NCBI GenBank assembly: GCA_018399135.1
Contig: JAGYPB010000007.1
Span: forward strand, 1-64,000
Source of the DNA: Deltaproteobacteria bacterium
Lineage (GTDB): Bacteria; Desulfobacterota; Desulfuromonadia; Desulfuromonadales; Geopsychrobacteraceae
Reading direction: 5' to 3'
DNA length: 64,000 bases
The notes beneath the pieces are model-generated. The model saw nothing but the letters and a program-made list of their open reading frames with translations. It did no database searches and was not told the DNA's origin. The translations under genes were made by a program, and so were the position numbers. Positions 18,052 to 27,042 of this stretch are shown here, in pieces. Every line of letters begins with the position of its first letter. Position 1 is the stretch's first letter.

Positions 18052-19500
18052 ATGATGATTATTGAATTGCTCCGCTCCGACGAAGGTAAAACCCTGGAAT
18101 TCAAACAGGATCTTTCCTCACCACGCAATCTACTCAAGACGCTGGTAGCTTTTGCCAATACTGCCGGAGGTAAGATCATCATCGGTGTTAAGGATAGGAC
18201 CCGTCAGGCGATAGGTGTCGACAACCCGTTGGATGAAGAGGAGAGGCTTTGCAACCTGATTGCTGATTCCATCTCTCCCCGGCTGGTTCCTAATGTTGAA
18301 ATGACCACGGTAGATGGCAAAACATTGCTTATTGTTGAAGTTTTTCTGAGTAATTCACGGCCTCACTATCTTCGCTCTGAGGGTGAGCAAGTTGGGGTCT
18401 ATGTTCGACTTGGCTCGACCAACCGCCAGGCTGACCCTGAGTTGATCGCCGAATTACGTCGTTCTGTTGAAGGGGTGTCTTTCGATGAGATGCCCATGCC
18501 GGAGCTATCTATTGATGATCTGGATATCAGCGCAGCACAGGAGACATTTGGTGCTGACCGAACTTTAAACGAACAATCTTTGTTGACCTTGAAACTGTTG
18601 GTACGCCATCAAAACAAAGTGGTACCGACCAAAGGAGGTGTCCTTCTCTTCGGCAGGCAGCGGAATCAGTATTTCTCTGACGCCTGGATCCAATGTGGTC
18701 GTTTCTTTGGTACCGAGAAAATTGATATTTTCGACCACAGTGATATTGATGTGTCGCTGCCGCATGCCGTTGATGAGGTCATGCTGTTTCTGAAAAAGCA
18801 CGCTTATCGCAGCGCCGATCTCTCCGAAGTACGCCGCAAGGATGTCTGGAGTATCCCTCTGGGGATTTTGCGCGAAGTGATCATTAACGCCATTGTGCAC
18901 AGCGACTATTCGCAACGTGGTGCACCCATCCGGGTTGTCTTTCTTGATGATCGCATAGAGGTGGAAAGTCTGGGTATCCTTCTACCCGGGCTGACCATTG
19001 AAGAGATAAAACAAGGTACTTCACGCATTCGAAATCCAGTCATTGCCCGCATTTTCAAGGAACTTCACCTGATCGAACAATGGGGTACAGGGGTGCGCCG
19101 TATTTTTGCAGAGGCCCAGGAGCAGGGGTTGCGGGAGCCAAAAATTGAAGAAATCGGACTGCGCCTGCGTTTCACTATCTACTTGGCTGCACCACACGTT
19201 ATCCAGAGTAATGTACGAAAGACTAAACTAAAGGCACAAGTCGAGGCACAAGTCGAGGCACAAGTCGAGGCCCGGATTTTACAGGCGTGCACAGAACGTC
19301 CTCTGTCCTCAGCTGAAGTTGCAGCTACGCTTGGACACAAGAAATTGAGCGGCAATGTTCGTAAGGCTCTTCCGGCTCTGCGGGATGCAAGATTGCTGGA
19401 ATATACCATCCCGGACAAACCTAACAGTCGCCTGCAGAAATATCGGCTGACAGCTCTGGGTAGAGAAAAACTCAGGCAGTTGGCCGGGGAAAAGAAATGA
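18052..19500 (+). CDS. AlbA_2 (Schlafen-type) DNA-binding domain / RecG-like C-terminal ATP-binding regulator
   Basis: 'EGKTLEFKQDLSSPRNLLKTLVAFANTAGGKIIIGVKD' AlbA_2; 'PLGILREVIINAIVHSDYSQRGAPIRV' and 'LIEQWGTGVRRI'. Confidence 0.88.
   Translation: MMIIELLRSDEGKTLEFKQDLSSPRNLLKTLVAFANTAGGKIIIGVKDRTRQAIGVDNPLDEEERLCNLIADSISPRLVPNVEMTTVDGKTLLIVEVFLSNSRPHYLRSEGEQVGVYVRLGSTNRQADPELIAELRRSVEGVSFDEMPMPELSIDDLDISAAQETFGADRTLNEQSLLTLKLLVRHQNKVVPTKGGVLLFGRQRNQYFSDAWIQCGRFFGTEKIDIFDHSDIDVSLPHAVDEVMLFLKKHAYRSADLSEVRRKDVWSIPLGILREVIINAIVHSDYSQRGAPIRVVFLDDRIEVESLGILLPGLTIEEIKQGTSRIRNPVIARIFKELHLIEQWGTGVRRIFAEAQEQGLREPKIEEIGLRLRFTIYLAAPHVIQSNVRKTKLKAQVEAQVEAQVEARILQACTERPLSSAEVAATLGHKKLSGNVRKALPALRDARLLEYTIPDKPNSRLQKYRLTALGREKLRQLAGEKK
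19234..19269 (+). repeat. 12-bp x3 in-frame tandem repeat (GCACAAGTCGAG), encoding AQVE repeats
   Basis: Three exact copies read directly from sequence; protein ...KAQVEAQVEAQVEAR... Confidence 0.95.
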
Positions 19501-20687
19501 CTTCCACCCCCACCCGATATTTCATCGCCATCCCCGTTTACAACCACGGCGCGAGTTTACGCCAGGTGGTGGAAGGGTGTTTGCGTCATCATGACCGGGT
19601 GCTGGTGGTTGATGATGGCAGCAGGGTGGCGGTGGCGGATCTGGTTGTGGATCTGCCGGTCGAACTGGTGCGCCATGAGTCTAATCAGGGCAAGGGTGCA
19701 GCGCTGTTGATGGCGGCGCGGTGGGGGCTTGAAAACGGTTTCAGCCATATGGTCTGTCTGGATGCCGACGGTCAGCATGATCCCGATGATCTACCCGGTT
19801 TTTTTGCCGCCATCAAGGAGGATCCCCTGGCGATTGTTGTCGGTCATCGCGATTTTGATCAACAGGGTATTCCCGGCAGCTCCCGTTTTGGCCGTCAATT
19901 TTCCAATTTCTGGTTGCGCGTGCAGACCGGAATCCGCCTCAAGGATGTGCAAAGTGGTTACCGGGCTTATCCTCTGGTGATTTTCCGTTATTTGAATTTC
20001 TGGACCCGGCGTTACAATTTTGAGGTCGAGGTGCTGGTACGGGCGGCCTGGGCGGGACTGCCTTTGAAGGATCTGGATATTGCGGTTTACTACCCGCCGG
20101 CCGCTGAGCGGATCTCACATTTTCGCAAATTCATGGACAACTGGCGCTTGACCCTGCTCAATACCCACTTGACCTTGCGCTCGATTGTCCCCTGGCCCCA
20201 TCGCAAGATTGTCACAGCTGGAAAAGGGGCACTACCGGAAGAAACGGTTTCCGTGTTGCGGCCGTTAAAGTCTCTGCGCTTTTTGTTGCTGCAGAATATT
20301 ACTCCCCGCGGTCTGGCCCTGGCTGCTGCTCTGGGGGTGTTGCTTGGCACCTTGCCCCTGCTGTTCTGCCATACGGTGGCGATTCTGTTTGCCTGCAGTT
20401 TTTTCGGGTTGAACAAGGTGGTGGCGGTGAGCAGCAGTCAACTGTGTATGCCGCCGCTCGTCCCGGCCTTGTGTATTCAGGTGGGTTACTTTATGCGTAA
20501 TGGTGAATGGTTGACGGAACTTACCCTGCAGACTCTGGGCCATGAGGCTTTACAGCGACTTTATGAGTGGCTGTTGGGGTCCCTGGTATTGGCCCCCTTA
20601 CTGGCGGTGTTGGTTGGTGGTTTAACCCTGTTGCTGGCGTTACTGGTAAAAAGCCAGGGATTGGTGGGAGTGTCGACCCGTGAGTAA
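19497..20687 (+). CDS. Glycosyltransferase family 2 with C-terminal DUF2062-like membrane domain
   Basis: 'AIPVYNHGASLRQVVEGCLRHHDRVLVVDDGS', 'LDADGQHDPDD'; hydrophobic C-terminal domain. Confidence 0.88.
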   Translation: MTSTPTRYFIAIPVYNHGASLRQVVEGCLRHHDRVLVVDDGSRVAVADLVVDLPVELVRHESNQGKGAALLMAARWGLENGFSHMVCLDADGQHDPDDLPGFFAAIKEDPLAIVVGHRDFDQQGIPGSSRFGRQFSNFWLRVQTGIRLKDVQSGYRAYPLVIFRYLNFWTRRYNFEVEVLVRAAWAGLPLKDLDIAVYYPPAAERISHFRKFMDNWRLTLLNTHLTLRSIVPWPHRKIVTAGKGALPEETVSVLRPLKSLRFLLLQNITPRGLALAAALGVLLGTLPLLFCHTVAILFACSFFGLNKVVAVSSSQLCMPPLVPALCIQVGYFMRNGEWLTELTLQTLGHEALQRLYEWLLGSLVLAPLLAVLVGGLTLLLALLVKSQGLVGVSTRE

Positions 20688-21573
20688 CTGGACAAGTCGC
20701 AGCATCGGTCGCGATTGGCAGCATCGCTTCTTTTATCTGGCGATCAAACTGGGTGGCCGGCGCCTGGCCTATCTGTGCCTCTATGTGGTGGTGGCCTGGT
20801 ATGCGCTGTTCAGTGCGGTTGCCAAAGAACGCGCCAGTCATTATCTGGCACGGCGTTTCCCCGCCGCCGGTCCGTGGGAGCGTTTTGGGCGGCGCTATCG
20901 GTTGATTTTGACCTTTGGTCAGGTGTTAATCGACCGGGCCATGGTTGGCATTATTGGTGCCGAGCGGATCAAGGTTCAGTTGCACGGCAAGAATGCGTTG
21001 CTGAATCTGCTTGCCGAAGGCAAAGGGATGATTCTGGTCAATGCCCATGTCGGTTGCTGGCAGGTCGCTATGTCGTCCTTAAGTTTTATGGAAACACCGG
21101 TTAACCTGTTGATGCAGCGTGAAGAGGGGGATATCGACCGTCACTATTTCGAACACGCCGGTATTGAGTGTCCCTACCATATCATCGATCCACGCGGGTT
21201 TTTGGGCGGAGCCCTGGAAATGATGGAGGTTCTTAAACGCGGTGAAGTGTTGTCGGTGATGGGGGATCGCATGCTCGGGGATGATCAGAATGGGGTTCCG
21301 GTCGAATTTCTCGGCGAACAGGTGACCATGCCTTTTAGTGCCTATAAACTGGCGTCGGCAACGGGAACACCAATTGTGGCTCTGTTTTCCTACAAAACCG
21401 GGCCGGACAGTTACGATTTGAAACTCTATCGAACAATCCGGGTGCCGCCGGGTTTGGGCCGTGATCAGCAGGCTTTTGTACCCTATGTTCAGGAGTTCGC
21501 CGCCAGCCTGGAAGAATTTTCCCGGGAACACCCATTTCAATTTTTCAATTTCTTTAACATGTGGTACGAATAA
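20680..21573 (+). CDS. LpxL/HtrB-like lipid acyltransferase
   Basis: 'NAHVGCWQVAMSSL' (HX4-type) and membrane-anchored N-terminus typical of LpxL/HtrB-like proteins. Confidence 0.82.
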   Translation: MSNWTSRSIGRDWQHRFFYLAIKLGGRRLAYLCLYVVVAWYALFSAVAKERASHYLARRFPAAGPWERFGRRYRLILTFGQVLIDRAMVGIIGAERIKVQLHGKNALLNLLAEGKGMILVNAHVGCWQVAMSSLSFMETPVNLLMQREEGDIDRHYFEHAGIECPYHIIDPRGFLGGALEMMEVLKRGEVLSVMGDRMLGDDQNGVPVEFLGEQVTMPFSAYKLASATGTPIVALFSYKTGPDSYDLKLYRTIRVPPGLGRDQQAFVPYVQEFAASLEEFSREHPFQFFNFFNMWYE

Positions 21574-21655
21574 AAAGTTAGTGCGGATAAATTGATGCAA
21601 GACATAGGTGCCGTGGCGTATACCGACGCGGTAAAAAATCATACGTAAGGAGCTC

Positions 21656-21916
21656 ATGATTATGAGTGTCAAAGAAAAACTTAAGCAGGTATTAATTGAA
21701 GACCTCAATTTGGAAGATCTGACCCCTGACATGATCGAGGATGAAATGGCCCTGTTTGGTGACGGTCTGGGCCTCGACTCCCTCGACGCAGTGGAGCTGG
21801 TGGTGGTAGTTCAAAAACATTTTGGTGTAGAAATCAAAGATATGGACGAAGGGCGACCAGCGTTGCAGTCGATCAGTACCCTGGCGAAATTTATCGAGGA
21901 GAAGCAGGCGCAATGA
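21656..21916 (+). CDS. Acyl carrier protein
   Basis: 'GDGLGLDSLDAVELVVVVQKHFGVEI'. Confidence 0.93.
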   Translation: MIMSVKEKLKQVLIEDLNLEDLTPDMIEDEMALFGDGLGLDSLDAVELVVVVQKHFGVEIKDMDEGRPALQSISTLAKFIEEKQAQ

Positions 21917-23106
21917 CCTGTTCTTTACCGGTTGTCGTTACCGGTCTCGGTTGTCTGTCCGGAGCCGGGATGAACCTGAACGAAAACCTGAAGAACCTGT
22001 TTGCCGGTTGCCGCTATCCGGGGGCGCCGATCCGTTTTTCCACTGATCACCCGGTGGCCTATCCGGTGCTGGAATTGCGAGATGCGTTCAAACTGCCGTT
22101 GGATGAGGATCAGCTGGTCTACGCCCGGACCGGCCAATTGGCCCTGGCGGCGGCGCTGGGAGCCTTGAGTGCGGCTGGTTACGAGGAAGCATCGCTACGC
22201 GGTCGACGTGTCGGTGTTTGTATCGGTACTACCGTCGGTTGTGCCCTGAACTGTGACGATTTTTACCGCGATTACAAAGCGGGTAAAAATCCGGGAATGG
22301 CCATTATCGAGCGCTATCTGCGCAGCAACCCGGCAGCAGTTATTGCCCGCCAGCTCAAATTGAACGGGCCGGTTCAAACCGTGGTCAACGCCTGTTCATC
22401 CGGTACCGATGCCATTGGTCTGGGGGCGTCCTGGTTACGCTCCGGTGCCTGCGATATCGTTATCAGCGGTGGTGCCGACGAACTGTCGCGCGTGACCTAT
22501 GCCGGGTTTAGTTCCCTGATGATTACCGACACCGAACCCTGCAAGCCATTTGACGTCAATCGCAAGGGGTTGAATCTGGGGGAAGGTGCGGGGATCATGA
22601 TCCTTGAACGCGCTGACCGGGTTGACAAGACGCGGATTCTTGGCCGGGTTCTTGGTTATGGCTCGGCTTGTGATGCCCACCACCTGACCGCACCTCGACC
22701 GGATGGCGCCGGCCTCAAAGCTGCCCTCGCCGAAGCCTTCCGCACAGCAGATGTTGGGGCGAAGCAGATTGCTTTTGTCAACGCCCATGGCACCGGTACC
22801 CCTGACAATGATCGCATCGAGGGGCGGGTGCTGAACGAGGTTTTGCCCGGGGTTCCTTTTTTGTCGACCAAGGGGTATACCGGTCACACCCTGGGGGCCG
22901 CGGGTGCTATCGAGGCGGTTTATACCCTGGCCTGTCTTAATCGTGGTGAGATTCCCGCCAGCATCGGTTTTGCCGAACTGGATCCGCAGATACCGGTCAC
23001 CCCAGTGACAGTTAACACCCCCCTTGGTGGTCATATTGGCCTGTCTCAATCCCTGGCCTTTGGTGGCAACAACGCTGTGCTGATTTTGGCCGCAGGAGGA
23101 GCTTGA
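21913..23106 (+). CDS. Beta-ketoacyl-ACP synthase (ketosynthase)
   Basis: 'VVNACSSGTDAIGLGASWL', 'NAHGTGTPDND', 'KGYTGHTLGAAGAIE'. Confidence 0.92.
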   Translation: MTCSLPVVVTGLGCLSGAGMNLNENLKNLFAGCRYPGAPIRFSTDHPVAYPVLELRDAFKLPLDEDQLVYARTGQLALAAALGALSAAGYEEASLRGRRVGVCIGTTVGCALNCDDFYRDYKAGKNPGMAIIERYLRSNPAAVIARQLKLNGPVQTVVNACSSGTDAIGLGASWLRSGACDIVISGGADELSRVTYAGFSSLMITDTEPCKPFDVNRKGLNLGEGAGIMILERADRVDKTRILGRVLGYGSACDAHHLTAPRPDGAGLKAALAEAFRTADVGAKQIAFVNAHGTGTPDNDRIEGRVLNEVLPGVPFLSTKGYTGHTLGAAGAIEAVYTLACLNRGEIPASIGFAELDPQIPVTPVTVNTPLGGHIGLSQSLAFGGNNAVLILAAGGA

Positions 23107-23107
23107 T

Positions 23108-24176
23108 ATGCGCCTGGCGATTCAGGGAATCGGAATAACCGGCAGTTTCGGTGCCGGGGTTGACGCACTGCGCAGCGCCCTGCAAAGCAAAACAGTTGCT
23201 CCGCAACAACTTACTGTGGATCACCATGACGGGGCGAGGGACAGCTTTCCAGCCTATCGCGCAACAACGGAAGGCTTAGAGCGCTTTCTGCCCAAGCGAG
23301 AACTGCGACGGATTGACCATTTTTCCAAGATGACCCTGCTTGCCGCCCATCTTGCCCTGGAAGATGCTGGGCTACTTGAAGCTGATCGTTCCCGGATTGG
23401 CGTGGTGGTGGCTAGCGGCTATGGGCCCCTGAAAACCACCTTCAATTTTCTCGATTCCTACCTCGATTTCGGTTATTCCTGCAGCTCGCCAACCCACTTT
23501 TCTAATTCTGTGCATAATGCTGCCGCCGCCCACGTGTCGATGCAGTTGAAGTTAACTTCACCCAGCCTCACGGTTACCCAGTTTGAGATGTCCGTTGCCT
23601 CCGCGCTTTTAAGTGCCCGGCAATGGTTGGCGGAAGGGCGTGTCGATCGGGTTCTTTTTGGTGCGGCTGATGAATATTGCGAGGTGTTGCGTTACTGTCG
23701 TCGACATGTTTTTGCTGATGGTGAGCAGGGGCCGCTCCGTCCTCTGGATCTGGAGGTACAGACCGCTATGGCTGGTGAGGGAGCGGTGTTTATGGTGCTG
23801 GAGTGCGCTGATGAAGCGGCGGCATACGCCGCTATTGATTCCGTTATCCTGGGCAACCATGCTGTTGCTCCGCTCACAATGCCGCCTGGCGGCAGCTGTG
23901 GTCGCAGGAGCCGATGGCCACCGCCAGTGCGGACGATGGTATGCTGAGGTCCTGTCCGATCTGCCGGTTGTGGCCTGTTCCCCCTATTATGTGGCAGCTT
24001 TCCGGCCGCCGCCGGTTTTGACCTGGCAGCAGCGGCGTTGATGATGCGTGATCAGCAGCTTTATGCCGGGCCACAGGATGCTGCTGCCAATCTCCATGAG
24101 TCGGCTGTTACCCCTCATGGCGTCGATGGAACACTGGCCTGCCTCAAATTCTCTCGGGGCGGCGATTACGGTTTAA
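23108..24176 (+). pseudogene. Cys-less ketosynthase (chain-length-factor-like), C-terminus frameshifted
   Basis: ORF 23108..23947 is KS-like with Glu at the nucleophile position by ungapped alignment to the neighbour ('TQFEMSVASAL'); the continuation 'GSFPAAAGFDLAAAALMMRDQQLYA' lies in another frame at ~23990-24176. Confidence 0.75.
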
Positions 24177-24177
24177 T

Positions 24178-24744
24178 ATGTCTATCACGCTGAGATTTCT
24201 GTGTCAGATGATGGTTACGGGGGCTCTGGTTCTGGGTGCTGCCGGATTGGTTGCCGCGCAGGAGTCTTCTCCCCGTTACGGTCTGGCACTGATCGCTGGC
24301 CAGGCCTATGATCCGGATCGTTTCGGGTTGGTGATTCTGCAGGGGAATGTGCAATTGCCCTATGATCAGGTGTTCTGGCATGACGCACCCGATAGCCTCT
24401 TTTTTAAAGGGGAGTTCAACCTTGGCGTGACCACCGATGGCCGTGACCGCGTACTGGCAGCGGTCAACATAATGGCGGTAAAATATTTCGACACGTTCTC
24501 TTCCTCCTCCTGGCAGCCTTACCTCGAGGGGGGAATTGGCGTTGTTTATACCGATTTTCGGGTCAAAGGGCAGGGGCTGCGTTTTAATTTCAATCCCCAG
24601 ATCGGAGTCGGAATTGCTTTTAGACCGGCCCATGGCAGAGAGATAAGTGTTGGCTTGCGTTTGCACCATTTGTCCAATGCTGACCTGCATCGTGACAACC
24701 GCGGGATCAATAGCTTGCTGATGGTGGCGGGGGTGCGTTTCTAG
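24178..24744 (+). CDS. PagL-like lipid A 3-O-deacylase / outer-membrane beta-barrel
   Basis: Signal peptide, alternating beta-barrel pattern, C-terminal 'GLRLHHLSNADLHRDNRGINSLLMVAGVRF' with PagL-like H-x-S-N-A. Confidence 0.75.
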   Translation: MSITLRFLCQMMVTGALVLGAAGLVAAQESSPRYGLALIAGQAYDPDRFGLVILQGNVQLPYDQVFWHDAPDSLFFKGEFNLGVTTDGRDRVLAAVNIMAVKYFDTFSSSSWQPYLEGGIGVVYTDFRVKGQGLRFNFNPQIGVGIAFRPAHGREISVGLRLHHLSNADLHRDNRGINSLLMVAGVRF

Positions 24745-24747
24745 TTT

Positions 24748-25248
24748 GTGTCCATCCGGAAACGCTGGATGGGCATGAACCCGTTGCCGAGTCGGAAACT
24801 AGTTATGAAAAAGGAAGATGTTCCACAACATGGTGGTTTGACTGCCGGCTGTCGAGAAGTTAATTATGCCGTCGATGCAGACGGAAACTACAGTCTTGAG
24901 CTCAGCGTTGGCTGGGAAGCTAAAAATGCCACCCTGCGTCAGGCCTGGGAAGCCATTGTTGAGCGGTTGCACCTGGTGCTTGAAGAGATTAACGCTGGTC
25001 ACAAAAGTCCGCTAGCTTACCATATGGTAAAAAACCAGATGGATGTGTCCTTGCTGGCGCAGTATTCAGGCTTTGCCCGTTGGCGTGTCAGACGTCATCT
25101 GAAACCGCAGGTCTTTAAGCGTCTAAGGTCGGCTGTCCTGACCGTTTATGCTGACCTTTTCCGTATCAGTATTGCTCAGTTACAGCAGGTGCCGGATCAG
25201 CCGGATCTGTGTATCGAGGATATGTCCAGCTCGGGGACGCCGCTGTGA
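24748..25248 (+). CDS. Conserved hypothetical protein
   Basis: 166 aa ORF in operon context; its TGA overlaps the next gene's GTG start. Confidence 0.6.
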   Translation: MSIRKRWMGMNPLPSRKLVMKKEDVPQHGGLTAGCREVNYAVDADGNYSLELSVGWEAKNATLRQAWEAIVERLHLVLEEINAGHKSPLAYHMVKNQMDVSLLAQYSGFARWRVRRHLKPQVFKRLRSAVLTVYADLFRISIAQLQQVPDQPDLCIEDMSSSGTPL

Positions 25249-26270
25249 ACATTAATTTCAGCCACCGCCAGTCTGCCCACTGTGAAAGCGGTGTCACCGC
25301 CAACCTGTTGAATCATTATGGCCTTGAGTGTTCTGAGGCTCTGGTTTTCGGGATTGGTGGTGGTCTTTTTTTTGCCTACGCGCCGTTTATCCGCCTCAAT
25401 TTTCTTCCCCTGACAACCTTTCGCACCGCGCCCGGCAGCATTTTCAAAAAAGCCGGCAAAAGGCTGGGGATCACTACGCGCCAGCAGCGCTTCAAAAACC
25501 CTGTTGCTGCCGAACAGGAGCTCGATCGTTTGCTGGCTAACGGCTGTCCGGTGGGTGCGCAGACCGGAGTTTTCTGGCTTCCCTATTTTCCGCCAGCCTA
25601 CCGCTTTCACTTTAATGGTCACAATCTGGTAGTGATCGGCAAAGAGAGGGATGAATACCTGATCAGTGACCCAATCTTTGAACAACCGGTACGTTGTGCC
25701 TCAGCCGATCTGCGCCAGGCGCGCTTTGCCAAGGGAGCTTTGGCGCCACAGGGGCGTATCTATTACATCGAATCCCTGCCCGGTAATATCGATCTATCAC
25801 AGGCGATTATCAGCGGAATCAAGGATGTCTGCCGGGTGATGCTGTCGACGCCGGTACCGGTGGCGGGGGTGCGCGGTATCAACTTTCTGGCTAGACGGAT
25901 CGTTAAGTGGCCGGCGCGTCTCGGCGAAAAAAGAACCTTGCAACATCTTGGTCACATTGTCAGGATGCAGGAGGAAATCGGTACCGGCGGTGGTGGTTTT
26001 CGCTTTATCTATGCAGCATTTTTGCAGGAAGCCGCTGCGCTGACACACAATGCTGCCTTGTTACCTTTATCTCAGCGCTGTACAGTCATTGGTGATAACT
26101 GGCGCGAATTTGCCCTGCTGGCAGCGCGTGTCTGTAAAGGGCGTGCCAAGCTGGTGCCAACGGTCGCTGATCTGGCCCAGCGTCTGGAAGAATTGGCCGT
26201 GGCGGAAAAATCCCTCTATCAGGATCTGCAAAGTGCTATCGCCGGATATTCGATAAAAGGACGGGAATGA
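25245..26270 (+). CDS. BtrH N-terminal-domain-like protein (putative acyl transferase/peptidase fold)
   Basis: 'SHRQSAHCESGVTANLLNHYGLECSEALVFGIGGGLFFAY' (CESG) resembles the BtrH/DUF4872 family; GTG start overlapping the upstream stop. Confidence 0.75.
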   Translation: MNINFSHRQSAHCESGVTANLLNHYGLECSEALVFGIGGGLFFAYAPFIRLNFLPLTTFRTAPGSIFKKAGKRLGITTRQQRFKNPVAAEQELDRLLANGCPVGAQTGVFWLPYFPPAYRFHFNGHNLVVIGKERDEYLISDPIFEQPVRCASADLRQARFAKGALAPQGRIYYIESLPGNIDLSQAIISGIKDVCRVMLSTPVPVAGVRGINFLARRIVKWPARLGEKRTLQHLGHIVRMQEEIGTGGGGFRFIYAAFLQEAAALTHNAALLPLSQRCTVIGDNWREFALLAARVCKGRAKLVPTVADLAQRLEELAVAEKSLYQDLQSAIAGYSIKGRE

Positions 26271-27031
26271 TGAGTGCCAGTGTCCAGGATTCTGTCATCA
26301 GTATCAGCGGTCTTACAAAAACCTATCCTGGTAGCAGCCACCCGGCGTTGGATCATCTCAACCTTGAGGTCGCGCGTGGCCGTATTTTTGGTTTGCTTGG
26401 GCCGAATGGCGCAGGTAAAACCACGACTATTTCCATTGTCTGTACCCTGTTGCGGCCCGATACCGGTCGGGTTGAGGTGCTGGGCCAGTCAGTACCGGCT
26501 GCAGCAGCAGCCATTCGCCACGCCATTGGCCTGGTTCCCCAGGAGATCGCCCTTTATCCAACCTTGACCATCAGGGAAAACTTGACCTACTTTGCCCGTG
26601 TTCTCGGTGTTGACAAAGACCTTCGTGCTGCGCGGATTGCCACTTGTCTTGATCTGGTGGGACTTACGGATATGGCACAGCGGCGCATTGATCGCTGTTC
26701 CGGCGGGATGAAACGTCGCGCCAACCTCGCTGTCGGGATTCTTCATGAACCACAGATTCTGCTGCTTGATGAACCGACGGTGGGCATTGATGCCCAGTCG
26801 CGTAATTTGATACTCGAGCAATTGCGCGAGTTCAACCGCCAGGGGATGACCCTGCTCTACACTACCCACTATATGCGCGAGGCGGAAGAAATTTGTGATG
26901 AAATTGCGATTATTGATGCCGGGCGCGTCATTGCACAAGGAGCGCCGCATCAGTTGATTGCCGGAAATCCTGCTTGCGAAAATCTCGAAGATATTTTCCT
27001 GGCCCTGACCGGTAAAGCTTTGCGCGAATAG
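26267..27031 (+). CDS. ABC transporter ATP-binding protein
   Basis: Walker A 'GPNGAGKTT', signature 'CSGGMKRR', Walker B 'ILLLDEPTVG'. Confidence 0.95.
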   Translation: MMSASVQDSVISISGLTKTYPGSSHPALDHLNLEVARGRIFGLLGPNGAGKTTTISIVCTLLRPDTGRVEVLGQSVPAAAAAIRHAIGLVPQEIALYPTLTIRENLTYFARVLGVDKDLRAARIATCLDLVGLTDMAQRRIDRCSGGMKRRANLAVGILHEPQILLLDEPTVGIDAQSRNLILEQLREFNRQGMTLLYTTHYMREAEEICDEIAIIDAGRVIAQGAPHQLIAGNPACENLEDIFLALTGKALRE

Positions 27032-27042
27032 AGTGTACGGAT

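Noticed and set aside
18052-19500. RecG helicase annotation
   Set aside because: Lacks helicase motor motifs; AlbA_2 N-terminus and the RecG-like C-terminal ATP-binding region fit a regulator instead.
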